NCBI RefSeq assembly: GCF_017591435.1 | Contig: NC_059277.1 | Span: 2,297,501-2,361,500, forward strand | Length of the DNA stretch: 64,000 nucleotides | Source of the DNA: Portunus trituberculatus | Lineage: Eukaryota > Arthropoda > Malacostraca > Decapoda > Portunidae | Direction: 5' to 3' | Part shown: positions 47,701 to 59,968 of the stretch, one piece after another | Numbering within the stretch: position 1 is the stretch's first letter | Layout of the letters: each line of letters starts with the position of its first letter | The notes under the pieces: model-generated | The model's database searches: none | What the model was told of the DNA's origin: nothing | The model's input: only the letters and a program-made list of their open reading frames with translations | Made by a program: the position numbers and the translations under genes

Positions 47701-50700
47701 GAAATTCTGGTCATGAAGGAGAACAAACACCCCAATGTCGTGAACTACTTGGACTCATACCTCGTCAATGAAGACCTCTGGGTGAGTCACAATGGAGCGG
47801 ATATTATTTTGTTGCTTCAGATCACTATTATGAATTCTTAGCTTCAAGCTGAGTAGATTTCTATTCATTATGAATTACCTTCACCTTTGCCTTTATACAC
47901 ATATACCAAGACTTTCTCCCTTCAAAGAAGGTGGTTAACCAAGAGAAAGCACAGAACTCTCACATTAACATCATTGTTTCAGTCTACTAACTCCTGACAA
48001 ATAATAGAAAGTGCTATCCAGGAAGATCAACAACAGATGCAATTTTTATAATGAGGCAAATACAGAAGTTCAGTGAAAGGATGAAGCTATTCCATGTCTT
48101 TGTTGATCTAGAGAAGACAAAAAATACCCAAAAGGCTCGTGACTGCGATCATGTCTTTGTATAAGGAATCAAGATCACGGGTGAAAACAACAGCAGAAAC
48201 ATCAAGGGAGTATGACATCAGAGTGGGAGTACACCAGGGATCTGCTCTTAGTCCACTACCCTTTATCACAGTAATGGAGGAGGCTACTAAACTGGCAAGA
48301 GGAGATGGCCCGTGGGAGTTACTCTATGCCAATGATTTGGTATTGACAGCAGAGTCAAGGGAAGAAGTGACTGACATGTTTGATAGGTGGAAGGAGATGG
48401 AGCAGAAACGACTGAAAGTAAACATGGAGAAGACAAAACTAATGGTGACTGGAAATGAAACTAGAGAAAGAATTCAGTTAGGAAGATGGCCATGTGGATG
48501 TTGTGGAAGAGGAGTGGGAGCAAACTTAGTATTGTGCACTATGTGTAACAAATGGTGTCACCAACAATGCTCAGGTCTGAGGAATCTCAGAGGGATGTAG
48601 AACTTTATATGTCCAAGATGTACAGAAGGAGGAAGACGGTGGTGGTGGTGGTGACGACGAGGAAGTTGGGTTGGAGGTGAATGGAGGTGTGCTGGAGGAG
48701 GTACAACAGTTCTGCTATTTGGGAGATATGTTAGACTGTGGAGTAGTTGCAGAGGAAGCAGTAAGGGCAAGAGTAGCAGCTGCATGGGGAAGATAGGGGA
48801 AATTGCCAGTTTATTGGTAAATAACTGCATAAAACTGAGGATCAGGGGAAGGGTATACAAGGCCTGTGTCAGATCTGCTCTTCTGTAAGGAGTGGAAACA
48901 TGGGTACTGACAAAACAGACTGACCAATATTCCATGTAGCTGTGATCACAGGATGCTGAGATACATGGCAGGAGTGAGGTGGTAGGATGGGAGGCCCAGC
49001 AGTGAGGTAGCAGAGATGTGTGGAGTTAAAGACCTCTCTGTTGAGCTGAGGAAGAGAAGATTGAGATGGTTCGGACTCATGAGAAGGGTGAAGAAACGGG
49101 TGTTGAGGAAGTTGAAGGAGGTGAGGGTTGGAGGCTGGCAGCCAGTGGAAAGCCAAAGAAAAGGTGGAGGGAGTGTGTGACGGAGGATATGAATCTGTTG
49201 GGAATAGACAAACATGTAGCACAAGATTGCCAGTTGTGGAAAGCAGTCATCGCCATCCAACCCCACCCTATAATGGAAAAATGCAGACGTTAAACAAAAC
49301 TGATGATGATAATGACTGCCATCAGTTTCACTTATATATGTTAGGGCAGGATTGCCTGTATATAATGTTCAAGAAATTTCATCCCATCTCTCAGATGTGG
49401 ATGCTTTGGTCCATTTCTTTTGTCATTACTGAGTTCTGTTCCTTTACACCTTCCTTTTCTTTTATCGTCTCACTCTGTAATACCCTATTAGTGATGCCAG
49501 ATTTACTCACTGTCTGCTGCAGGTGGTGATGGAGTACCTCCCTGGCGGCTCCCTCACAGACGTGGTGACAGAGACCTGCATGGACGAGGGGCAGATAGCA
49601 GCAGTGTGCAGGTGAGTGGTGTGCCACGGGGACACAACATTTTTAGAACATTCAACATCAGGGAAAGTTGCAAGAATCATCAGGTGTACGCATGGCGTAT
49701 ATGAAAAATGGTTACTTATTTCCACTTACCCTCATCATCCATCCCTAATAATGTTACATTAAGAACTTCATTGCTGAATTTATATCATTCTCTTACCACT
49801 CTATTTACTAAAGTTTGTAAGTTCTTTTCCTAGTGAAGTTAGTAGGAAGGGACCAGTATTTTCATTGCCTCACCTGTGGTTTGCTTTTCAGGGAAGTGTT
49901 GCAGGCACTTGAGTTCCTGCATGTGAGTCAAGTCATTCACCGTGACATCAAATCTGACAACATCCTCCTTGGAATGGATGGCAGTGTGAAGCTAAGTAAG
50001 TAAAAACTTACTCATACTGGCATTTATGAAATTACTGCTTGTTTGTGTGTCACTACAACTTAGCAAATCAGAAATATTTTTCCAAGACTTCCCTCAAGAG
50101 ATTGTTTCAACTGCAGATATTACAGTAATTTTTTTTTTTTTGTCTCCTTTATATTGCAGACTAGCATAAATTATAAAATGTGCAAAGACCACAGCAGATT
50201 TCATTGACAAATATGTCTTAAGCTCTTTCTTTTTCTTCATTCATAATGGTCTCAGTGAGAAATATATCTTACTTAAAGTTTCTTTCTTCTTCATTTCTTC
50301 AGACTTTACAATGTTTCAGAGACATATATGCCAAACTTAATTTCCTCTCCACATTTCTTCCTACTAACAGCTGATTTTGGCTTCTGTGCACAAATCTCAC
50401 CTGAGCAAAACAAGCGCACCACCATGGTGGGGACGCCCTACTGGATGGCCCCGGAGGTGGTGACGCGGAAGCAGTACGGCCCCAAGGTGGATGTGTGGTC
50501 ACTGGGCATCATGGCCATTGAGATGATTGAAGGTTTGTCTTGTCTCCACCTCCAGTTGAGGGATACTAAGATTATAAATATCATTGGCCAATTTTTCTCC
50601 TTAGGTCAGGAACATTGGTTAGTGTTTCCCTTTCTTAAGATCCAGAATATTTTTGACCCATGTTTTCTTTCCCTCAGAACAGAGATATTGGTCAGTGTTT

Positions 50701-51397
50701 TCTATTTCTCAGGTCAGAAATATCAATGGCCAATATTTTCCTTCCCCTAGGTGAGAAATATCTTTGGCCTATGTTTCCTTACCTTTGGGTCAGAAATCTT
50801 GTTGGCCAACACTGTTCTTTGTTCTTTCCTTAGTGTGAAATATCACCTGCTAGTGTTTTTTTCTTCATTCCCTGGATAACCACTCAGTATGTAGTGATAG
50901 TTAACAAATGTCATGTTTGTATTCCTCAGGGGAGCCACCATACCTCAATGAAAACCCCCTCAGAGCATTGTACCTGATAGCAACCAATGGTAAGCCTGAG
51001 ATTAAGGAGAGGGAGAAGCTGTCCCATGTGTTCCAAGACTTCCTTGACCACTGCCTCGATGTGGAAGTGGAGACGCGCTCCACTGCTCATGAACTCCTCA
51101 AGGTTTGTACACTTTTGGTACATTGTGGGCAGGTGTGTTGCTAGTCATATGCAAATTTGCAACCTGGCCTTAGATTCATGAACCTCTCCCACGAACCACC
51201 ACCACATTAATTTGTCTTTGCACTTGTGTGTTTGCATTATATTTATTTCATATATCATCCACCTTTTACATTCATACAAAGCATCATAATTTTTTTGTGG
51301 TTTTCTTTTCCAGCACCCCTTCCTCAAGTTGGCTCGGCCACTTTCGAGTCTCCACCCGCTCATTGTAGCAGCTAAGGAGGCAGCCAAGAATCACTAG
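38752..51397 (+). CDS. Pak: Group I p21-activated Ser/Thr kinase, PAK-A (complete)
   Basis: Exons: 38752-38807, 39398-39584, 44925-45084, 45575-45708, 46563-46798, 47355-47498, 47595-47781, 49523-49611, 49892-49995, 50371-50532, 50930-51102 and 51314-51397, giving 571 residues (human PAK1 545). The N-terminal DKPPAPPVR holds PxxPxR, the Nck/Dock SH3 site. A Lys-rich stretch at 39-52 precedes the CRIB motif at 59-72 (ISYPTNFEHTIHVG), which binds GTP-bound Rac/Cdc42. The following exon carries the autoinhibitory segment (SNISKQEQKNNPQAVLDVL). EEEEEEPPPPP then ATRPERTKSIYTKP aligns with the PIX-binding region, with Thr where vertebrates have Pro. Kinase: IGQGASG at 303-309, ATP lysine K326, HRDIKSDN with catalytic D416, DFG from D434, activation-loop T450 (KRTTMVGTP) and APE. 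It acts in actin and adhesion signalling in the cytoplasm. Confidence 0.97.
39585..44924. other. PAK-A intron 2 (5.3 kb)
   Basis: AT-rich with a (GT)n run near 42396-42413. No exon, transposon or RNA gene was recognised. It separates the CRIB exon from the autoinhibitory exon. Confidence 0.55.
46855..47140 (-). mobile_element. LINE 3'-end fragment in a PAK-A intron
   Basis: The minus strand reads VSAELLRNLKRLDKFRDDND then stop, followed by a UTR with CTGCCACGTGCAGGCTGGATGG. Both match the + copy at 3195-3376 and the - copy at 25483-25663. 5'-truncated. Confidence 0.75.
47965..49305 (+). mobile_element. Decayed LINE reverse transcriptase in a PAK-A intron
   Basis: About 1.3 kb between exons 47595-47781 and 49523-49611, same strand as PAK-A. 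An early block reads STTDAIFIMRQIQ and HVFVDLEKT. After a deletion, 48139-48600 stays open for 153 codons with VGVHQGSALSP and WELLYANDLVLTAESREEV, which is the reverse-transcriptase catalytic motif with YADD changed to YAND. KLKVNMEKTKLMV-like follows, then a Cys/His cluster (CGCCGRG, CTMCNKWCHQQCSG). Later blocks (FCYLGDML, GKPKKRWRECVTEDMNLLGI) are broken by stops and frameshifts. The element is dead, since it has a lost catalytic Asp plus several breaks, and ends with a GAT-rich tail. Confidence 0.92.
49645..49860 (-). mobile_element. Very decayed LINE 3'-end fragment
   Basis: The + strand GGGAAAGTTGCAAGAATCAT, CATCAGGTGTACGCATGG and CCACTCTATTTAC follow the same order as the LINE ends at 25483-25663 and 46855-47140. 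The reading frame is destroyed. Confidence 0.5.
50565..50870 (+). repeat. Tandem repeat of about 45 bp in a PAK-A intron, with splice-like junctions
   Basis: Roughly six diverged units of the form GGTCAGAAATATCATTGGCC, then an ATGTTTTCCTTTCCCT-like stretch and AG. Units end in polypyrimidine plus AG and begin in GT, giving AG|GTCAGG at 50604, AG|GTCAGA at 50712 and AG|GTGAGA at 50750. They sit between the exons 50371-50532 and 50930-51102. Confidence 0.75.
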
Positions 51398-52942
51398 GGC
51401 CCATGTGGCTCACCCTTAGATTATTACCTCCCAGATCCTGTGTGGCAGTTTGTCATGGTCTGAGGGCGGGCAGGTCAGCCAGGCGAGGAGAGCATTGGGC
51501 CAGACTGTGAACTCAAACACAGTGAGTGTGTGACAAGTAGATCTGATGATTTGTTGACAGAAACATGATAAATAGATCATTACTATTGCCTCCAGTGAAT
51601 TCAATTGCTGGTGTGTAAGAGATTTTATATGCAAATTCATAAACAGCTGTGCTTTCAAAGATGGGCATCTGAGAAAAGAAGAGCAGGAGTCTGTCTGTCT
51701 AGTGATTTTGCCTTTTGTTTGAATATCACTTAGGGTGGGAAAGGGGGTTTATATTTTGATCTTTGAATCTTAAGGTATAGAAATAATTTATTCAGCTTTC
51801 TCAGGATTAAATTATAATTAGTGTGAATTTGTAACACTGCTTGAACATAATATTGTGCAAACAGTTTCCTTGATTCCATCAAGGTCATTTAGTTAAGGAC
51901 TGTTTGTCAATTGGTTAATTACTTTATTTGAATTTTATATACACACATATATATATTTTTTGGCATGAAGCTTTCTCACTTGTTGACAGTGATTCATAAG
52001 CCAAAGCAGCTTTGTCCTTGTAAGATGTGCAGCAAACACCTGTCATCTCATTAGAGCAGGTGGTGTAGCTATGGTAAGAGTTGTAGCTTGAACTGTGCAG
52101 TTGACATATCAGTGATGGACAGAGGTTAGTCAGCTGGCTAGCCTGCTTAGCGCCCTTGCACGTTGACTTCAGGAATCTACAGCTACAGTATAGATCTGAT
52201 GAGCTTCTCAGCCACAGTGATAAATGTGTTAGTAATCTCAATTATCTGAGAATGTACTCTTTCATATGTGTTCACTTGACATGCTATCCTTCATAAATAC
52301 AGGAATGAATTTGTAATAACATGGTAGACTCAAAATGGAGCTTGTAAGTTGTACGTAACCAGCTAACTTGAGCTGTGTCTGTTTTGTAGGACTGGATGAG
52401 TTTAGTAGATGGACTGAAGTCAATCATTGGTCCTTCTGTCAGCAAACACCTGGGATAGTAAGAAAGCAGTGAGAGGAAGCTAAGACTTACCAGTTCACTG
52501 AAAACTTAAACATTAGCTTTTCACTTAAAAAAGAAAAAGAAAGTGATATTGCTCCATTCTGCCATGAGCCTGAAGGGTGCCAGTGGCCTGTGTGCCTCTG
52601 ATTAGTTCTAGCAAGCCCTGTAACTCCCCATCCCCTCTGCACCTACAGACAGTAGATTTGTGCCACAATATAATGCCAAACAGTGGTCTGAATGCAGCAC
52701 TTGTATTAACATGATAACAATATTATCCATCTTACAAGTTTCCAATACCCAAGGAGATCCTTGTTTACTGTAAATGGACCAATCAGTGTTTTCATCTTCA
52801 CCACTAGGCATCCCTCAGGAGTAAGACTGATACAGTGTTCTTTCTTTCAATTCACACATCAGCCATAAATTTCCTTCTTTTTCCAATAAACCTCTAAGCA
52901 GTCATAAGTGTGTACCAGGTGTCCCTTGTAAATAGAAATAAA
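51398..52942 (+). other. PAK-A 3' UTR candidate
   Basis: No gene-like frame follows the PAK-A stop. AATAAA occurs at 52885-52890 and again at 52937-52942 and could end the transcript, giving a UTR of about 1.5 kb. The exact end is not visible. Confidence 0.45.
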
Positions 52943-54134
52943 TATTTATTTGATGTAGATGTGTAGCTGGTAAGAGTATGTACTGTTAGTGCCTATGACA
53001 AAAATGGGAGGGGAGGGATTGACTTGAGTACAGCTGCTGAACACATCCCTATCTTCATCTGGCTGTATCAGTCAGGAGATAATTGTGTATCTAAAGTGTC
53101 ACAATTATGCATTATGTTAGGGTCAATAGTCACGAGTTTGATGGTAGAAATAGAAATTTAACCTGTGCCTCATTTTGACATTTCATAGTGACTTGACAGT
53201 GAAGTGGAGCAGTGGTGTCTTGACACAGGTGGTGATGGTGGAATTGTCTTGTGTTCTTGTGGCAGCAATACAGGTTTGACAAAGCGCTTTATTCAAAACA
53301 GCAGTGTTACAATGATGTGCTGTGGTAAGAAATATTGAAAGCAAGAAAGAGATGCTGTGCAGCTTAGATAGTGCATAATGTTTTGCTGCTTTTGAATGAC
53401 TGCCCACTTCTTGGATTATGAGCCAGAAAACTTGAGAGGTTGGTAGCACTGCCTGTATTCTAGATATGATAGAAACATCTCAGAAGGAAAGTAGTCCTAT
53501 AATCTATTTCTCAAGTATTATTCATCAGTCAGTATAATTAATATCAATAACAGTACCTTACCCACACATCTTTCAAGATTTAGTTGGATGGGAATAAAAA
53601 TGTGTCATGAAGGTACTACATGCATGTGTGCTGTGAGATAGTGTGCAGTGTTAAGTGAGAGATTATCCTGGCTATGTGCAACGTCAAGCAAAAAAATTTT
53701 CCTTGGGAAGTACTCGGACATTCAAGTGTTCTGATTTCAAGCTCCATTAATACAGTCTCTCAGTCACGCATGTCAAGTGGTGAGAGCGTCAGTGTCAACA
53801 AATGTGCCATAAACCCGTGCGCTGTGGCATCTGGCAGCTTGTGATGACTCCTAGCCATGTGGAGGCAACTTTCAGTGCTCCAAACTGTTTTTGGTGCATC
53901 TGTGTGTCAGGAGTAATGCTTGGTGAGCCACAAATCTGCTCATCTGCTGTGGTTTGTGTTGTGTGTGTGTTACTGAGACCTGGAGTCATACTTAATGCCA
54001 CTGATCCTGATCCCTCAAGGGGTTGGCAAAACAAGTCATTTTTCCAGTGTTCAAATAATACCAAATACTTCAGGGGACCAGGAAAGGGGTGGATTTCATG
54101 GAACGGAGTATTTTGTGCCAGTGTTCTGCTAATT

Positions 54135-54136
<2 letters not shown>

Positions 54137-54195
<59 letters not shown>
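54137..54195. repeat. (GT)n microsatellite
   Basis: Pure dinucleotide run in the PAK-A/PAK-B intergenic DNA. Confidence 0.95.
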
Positions 54196-54197
<2 letters not shown>

Positions 54198-55687
54198 GTA
54201 TTGTCCCCCTCTCCAGCTGCTGCAAGAAAGTGTTGGGCCACCCATGCACTTGCCACTCAACCCTTGTCTGTCATGCCACTGGCCAAAACTTACATTTTTA
54301 TCAGGGATTTGGATCTTTGACAGGAAGTTATTGAAAGAAATACTTGGTGAGTCATAATTGTGTTGGTTTACTACTTTATCCATGGTCATCATTTCATGGT
54401 TATGCAGTTCATTTAAAATTTTGTTGAAGTTTTATAATTTTCTTTTCATCTTTCATGTGAATAATATTTTTGTGTATGATTGAACCTGTGACTTGGTAGC
54501 ACTTCAAGCAGTCTCCTAACAGTGACTAACCAATAAGGTCTTTGTGTTCCTATCAAACTCTCTATAAAGTTTCATATGCATTGAAATATAATCATACTTT
54601 GCTGGTTCAGCTGACACATCTCATCATGAAAAAGTTTATAGTCATGTATGTTTGGTTAGAGAATTATTATTATTTTTTTTTTTAAGATCGTGAATAACAA
54701 ACAAGAAATGCAATAAAAATTTAATTTAATCAAGGAAACCTGCTTCTTTTTTCCTTATCAGGTATTTGTTCATCATTCAGTTGATGGTATGTAATCTTAC
54801 GACTGGGGTGCAAAAACATACAATCAAACTAATTCATGTTGGTTTTCCAAGATTGGTTTAATTTAAGTGGCACTTTTTACTTCAGTACATGCTAGTTAAT
54901 TGAAGGCATTCATTATTATTACTTTTTTCATGTAGTAGTTTTATACCTGATAAGAAGTTCTGGTACTGTGCTCATCTCACAACAGAAGAGTTTTGAGCTC
55001 AGTCCCAGATCAAGACCATGTTCAATGAGAGGGACAGCAGCATTATCCTATCTCAGCTGTATGTTTTATTTGTCTAGCTTAAGGATTCTTTATTCATTAT
55101 TTCAATTCTTTAACACAAATGCAGCCAGTCATTGTAATGTAAGATAGAGAAAGAAGAATGCTAGGAGGTCAGGATCATTGAGAAGATTGTGGTTACCTTT
55201 GAAATTGATTCCTCCCTAAAACTGCAATCCTCATGTGTCCTTACATGATATTCAGTCTAATTTGAAAGATATTAATGAAGTGATATTAACTTAACAATTC
55301 CTGAGGGTACTAATCTACTCCTTTCTTGGCATGTTGGTGTATTTAGAGGGAGCAGTTTCTTCTTGTTCTGCTGAAGGGGAGGAAGTCCAGGGCCTGTGAG
55401 GAAGGTTAGATTTAAGTATGTGAAGGTAAACTGCAACTGAGATTATGTATAAGTGCCAGTACTTTACAGGTTATTTTGCCATTTTATGTAAACTTCCTTT
55501 TGTGTTTGTGTGTGTTGTGTATTAATCTGTAGCATATAAGGGATTTGTTTCCAAGGACCAAGTCATGTACTGAATAGTGAAGTGAAAGCAACTATTGAGT
55601 GATTTATGAATAAGTATGGGTTTTCTTCTTCAGTGACTAATGAAGCTGTAAGGGTGTCTCAAGTTTTCAGCTTTGTTAAGGAGTAAT

Positions 55688-55688
<1 letters not shown>

Positions 55689-55733
<45 letters not shown>

Positions 55734-55745
55734 CAGCAGCAGCAG
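55689..55745. repeat. (AC)n plus (CAG)n microsatellite
   Basis: (AC)n to 55729 passes directly into GAGCAGCAGCAGCAG. Confidence 0.95.
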
Positions 55746-57178
55746 AACACATACCATTTGAGTGTTTACTGTACAAGGTTCAGAACAGGTGCATGTTATG
55801 TGACTATTTGAAGGTACTTGTGCCAGATTAGAACTAAACCACCTATGAGAAAAGAATAAGAACACTTGCGAGCACTGGGACGTGAATCAGTGTATTGTGA
55901 ACCCCCTTGGTGTACTGAACAGGAAAGAGGCATGGAATATTGTGCATGAAGCTGAAAAGTGCGAGTTATTCATCGTCCCTGAAATCCTTGAACTGTGCAC
56001 TTACTATGGTTTTGGTGGCGTGAATACTGGGATGTGCAGCTCCTGTATACGCTATTTCGTCATAATACTGGTATACTTTGTCAAAATCTTAAGAAACTAT
56101 CTCAGTGTGAAAAAAAAGTCAAAACCACACCTGAGCAACGGACTCACTTGCTGTATAGGAAATTAATTAATTAGCATTTGTGGAAACCTGCGAGGCCGTG
56201 ACATGACCGGTGCACTCCATGGTGTTTCTCTATGCAACGTTTTGTAATGGCAGCGATGATGAACCCGATTATAGTGAGATTATGTGAATAAAAAATTATG
56301 TGCATGTGGCAGTTTTTACTTCGGTGACCACTGCAGGTCCAGCTGTTTCAAAGTTTTATTTAATTTACTTCTTAGTTGAAATAATTGTTCTTATTTTCCA
56401 AAATACGCATTATTTAACATTTGTCCATCTTCTTTTCATTTTAAGATTTAATTTTTCAAAATATGGTCTGTGCGTTTGTGATGACTTCAGTTGCACCACT
56501 CCGCCAACTGACGTGGTCACGTGGTAACAGTGAGCAAGTGGTGCAAATGTTGCTTGCAGAGCCTTTGGTTATGAAGTGATTCAGTGTTTGATCTGAGACT
56601 TTAAACTTGACACGCTGAACCATGAGAGGAAAAATCCTCCACACAATAGCCGAGGTAAACATAACACGGGCGTGAATTGTGCGTAACATCACAGGTTCAC
56701 TAATGCAGGTCTTATCACCGCTTATCACGTAGTATTATCACATCACATCACCTCCGTTAGAGGGGAAGAAGTAGATTTATAGCAATGGCTAGATGGTGAA
56801 TATTGGCTGTGGATCTTGAAGTCACAGTTGAGATGGCGCTGAAATGACGATGCTTCAAGAATCAGTTCGAGCTAGTGATTCGAGGCAGTAGTAGTGTATT
56901 CGGAAAACTGTTCGAGTGATCACAGTTTAGCCAAAAGTTGAGCAATCTTACGTCGAGGAATTATAGCTAAAGTTTTTTTGTTCCATATTAACCACAAGAT
57001 GATACAATGGATTCAAATTATAGTTTCTTACCTGCAACATTCGCTCTCATCCGGGCAACAGGACGAGTAGCGGCATGAACTCCCAGTGACTCGCAACAAA
57101 GAGGTAGTTCTTGTCGGGGTTTGTAGATAAGCGCGATTAGATAACACTAGTATTATTGTTATCTAGGCTGGTTGGCTC

Positions 57179-57218
57179 TCAGTCATCCTCTGCCTACGAG
57201 ACTGTCCGGCCCGTGTCT
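57179..57218 (+). promoter_or_regulatory. Candidate PAK-B start site and non-coding first exon
   Basis: TCAGTC at 57179-57184 matches the arthropod initiator TCAGTY. The following 38 bases end in CGTGTCT|GTAAGT at 57218/57219, a strong donor. An acceptor GGCTGCAG at 57907-57914 would join it to the start-codon exon, whose ATG is at 57993. No TATA box was seen upstream. Confidence 0.4.
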
Positions 57219-57589
57219 GTAAGTTTATTCTTGTTTTCTGAATTATTCGTGTATCAAATAGGAAAAAAGAAAGGTAAGTGGAAGAATTTGTAAATATATA
57301 GACGGCAAAGTTAGTAACGGTAAAGATGAAGTATAAAAATTAGTTGTATTGAAAAAAGTAAACTGTTAAGGTTCTTCACTCAAGTTGGTGGATTTGTATG
57401 CAATTAGAAAGGACGAGTAGAGTGTTGAGTTACGCTGTGTTTACTTGACGATCCTTCTTGTGATGGATTATCATGCAGTCGAATGCTCTACCACTGTCTT
57501 GTGGTGGAAGCGAGTTTTATGACGAAACAAAAATTATCATATTCCTGTGAAGTGAACGTATGAAATCACACATCACTATCTTTTCTAGT

Positions 57590-57592
<3 letters not shown>

Positions 57593-57641
<49 letters not shown>

Positions 57642-57823
57642 TCACTGTAGTGTGTATAGTATTATAGTGTTTTGTGGACCTTCCCATGCTATTGTGACTA
57701 TTTATTTTTTGACAAACTATTTCTTGCACCTATACAGAGCTACACATTACTCAGTCTGCCTAAATATTCCCATTTTATCTCATGTGTTTCTTATTTATAA
57801 TTTCTGGCCTGTTTTTGCATTAT

Positions 57824-57867
<44 letters not shown>
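57593..57867. repeat. (GT)n and (GA)n microsatellites
   Basis: (GT)n at 57593-57638 and (GA)n at 57829-57867 both lie in the presumed 5' UTR intron of PAK-B. Confidence 0.95.
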
Positions 57868-57869
<2 letters not shown>

Positions 57870-57992
57870 TGTGATGTGTTTTTATGAGATGGTGCCTGTG
57901 TATCTTGGCTGCAGGCGTTGTGTTGAGCTGTTGACTCCTTACTATCAGCATCAACACCACCGCCACTAGGACCAGCATCAACGTTTCCCAGG

Positions 57993-59933
57993 ATGTCGAA
58001 CCGCGCTCCTCCAGGAGTACCCTTGAGGTGGAATGACGTCCCGCTGCCTCCTACTCGCATCTCCTCCATCGAGTAAGTTCTTCAAGCTCTTCACATCGTT
58101 GTTCTTTATTTTTTCCCTCGTGTGTTTCTTAGTGGTCATTAATTAATCACGTCGTCATTTTGTTCAATTTCCTTATTTTCTTAGTTTTAATCTCCCGTCT
58201 CGCTATTTTCATTATTTATTTGTTTTAAGATTCACATTTGAAATAAACATGGGCCATTACACTTTTATATCGGACAATAGACAATTCGTTTTCCTGTCTG
58301 CATTTTTTGTTCTGAAAGTCACAGTGCATACGAACATTTGGCCTTCCTCTTACTTCCCAATTTGTAGCACAAAAACCTCGCTTCCCTAACGTGAAAGTCA
58401 TATTTACAATCTCTCTGTTCTTTCCTCTGCGTTTTATAATGACAAATAAGAGAAAAAAAAATTAAACCTCGCTTTTCCATCATGTATATCCTCTCATACT
58501 TGCTCTCTTACCTTAGTTTTTCTTGTGTCCTAGAATACCAAACAAGAGCCTTTCAATCTCATTCGTGTATCCTTTTGTCTTCACCTTCGATCTCCTTGTG
58601 TGCCTAACAAGAACCTCACTTTTCTCTCATGCATGATCTCTCATAATTGCTCTCTCACCTTTGTTTTTCTTGCGTCCTTGAATGCCAAACAATGACGTCT
58701 TATATCCTTTTGTCTTCACCCCCATTTTATTTGTTTGCCCAGTAAAAACCTCACTTTTCTATCATGCATACCCTCTCATACTTGCTCCCTCATCTTTGTT
58801 TTCCTTGCGTGCTTATAATGCCAAACAAACGCCTTTCAATTCTCTTTATCTTGCTCACAATCTCATTCTTGTATCCTTTCGTCTTCACCTTCGTTCTCGT
58901 TGCGTGTCCAAGAACCTCGGTTTTCCATCTCGTATACCTTTTCATACTTGCTCCCTCACCTTTGCTATTATTGTGTCCTAGAAAGCCCAACAAGAACCTG
59001 AAGCCGCTCCCCAAGACGCCGGAGCCAGACCGTAGGAAGCTGTCTAGTCTGGTGAAGCGACGGCGAAACAAGACAGTGCCCAATATTTCCCTCCCAACCC
59101 ACGTGACTCATGTCGTCCACGTGTTCTTTAATGAAAAGACCAAGTGCCTCGAGGTGAGTTTTGAACCTAGATTCTTTAATATTTGTATCTCTTTAGAATT
59201 TTTTTTTCCTTTTTTTTTTTTTGTTCTTGAAACTATTTTCTTGTTTTAGTCTCCCGTTACGTTATTTTTTTTTTTTTATTCTTAAGCCGGTTCATAAGTG
59301 TTTCAGTTTTATTGGCAGTATTTTTCAATATTAATCTTGCAATCTCAAACGTTTTAGACTCTCATTAATGGTAAGTTTCATGCAAGCTTCAAGTCAATCA
59401 CACAATTTGACCATACTCATGAGTTTGCCCGTATACATTCAACCGCTGCAATGCTACAAATCAATAAATATTTTGAGATTGTGTAGCCTTTGCCATGAGG
59501 TGAAATGGGTCTGTGCCGTATTGGTGGTCCATAACAGTATTTTCGGCAGATTAGGTGCATTCTTGAAGTGATTCTTTGTAGCACTGTGTTTGTGTGTCTG
59601 TATCTTATGCTTCAAGACACTCCAGTAATGAATAATCCTTTTGAATGTTTTAAGGACTGACATTGTAGTTATTATTTTTTTTCGTCTTTTTCCTTAGCCA
59701 GTTTCTTATTACATAAATATAAAAATAAATACCATTCTGTGTGGCATATAGGTCAATACAATTTAACTTTTAACACAGGGTCTGCCGGAAGCTATGAAGG
59801 CGATCCTGGCCACGTCGAACATCACGGTGGAGGAGCAGCAGAAGAACCCCAGCGCCGTGTACCAGGCCATCAAGTACTTCCAGTCACAGGAAACGGTGGT
59901 CAAGGACAAGTACATGACACACGGCAGTGATAC

Positions 59934-59968
<35 letters not shown>

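Larger units (their letters stand above)
52943..57120. other. Intergenic DNA between the two PAK genes
   Basis: About 4 kb without a recognised gene. It holds a (GT)n run at 54137-54195 and an (AC)n run at 55689-55729 followed by CAG repeats to 55745. Frames at 53802-54320 and 55882-56166 have no family resemblance. Confidence 0.5.

Noticed and set aside
48139..48600. Extra exon of PAK-A
   Set aside because: The frame has reverse-transcriptase motifs and a Cys/His cluster, lies in an intron, and lacks in-phase splice sites; it is a LINE remnant.
53802..54320. 172-residue + strand frame
   Set aside because: It includes a (GT)n-encoded Cys/Val run and resembles no family; the rest lacks coding character.
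55882..56166. 94-residue + strand frame between the PAK genes
   Set aside because: No family resemblance, no splice context, and within the range expected by chance in AT-rich DNA. Left unannotated, though a small lineage-specific gene cannot be excluded.
57517..57969. Coding exons upstream of the PAK-B ATG
   Set aside because: The frames come from (GT)n and (GA)n. The ATG exon with PAK-like intron phase starts at 57993.
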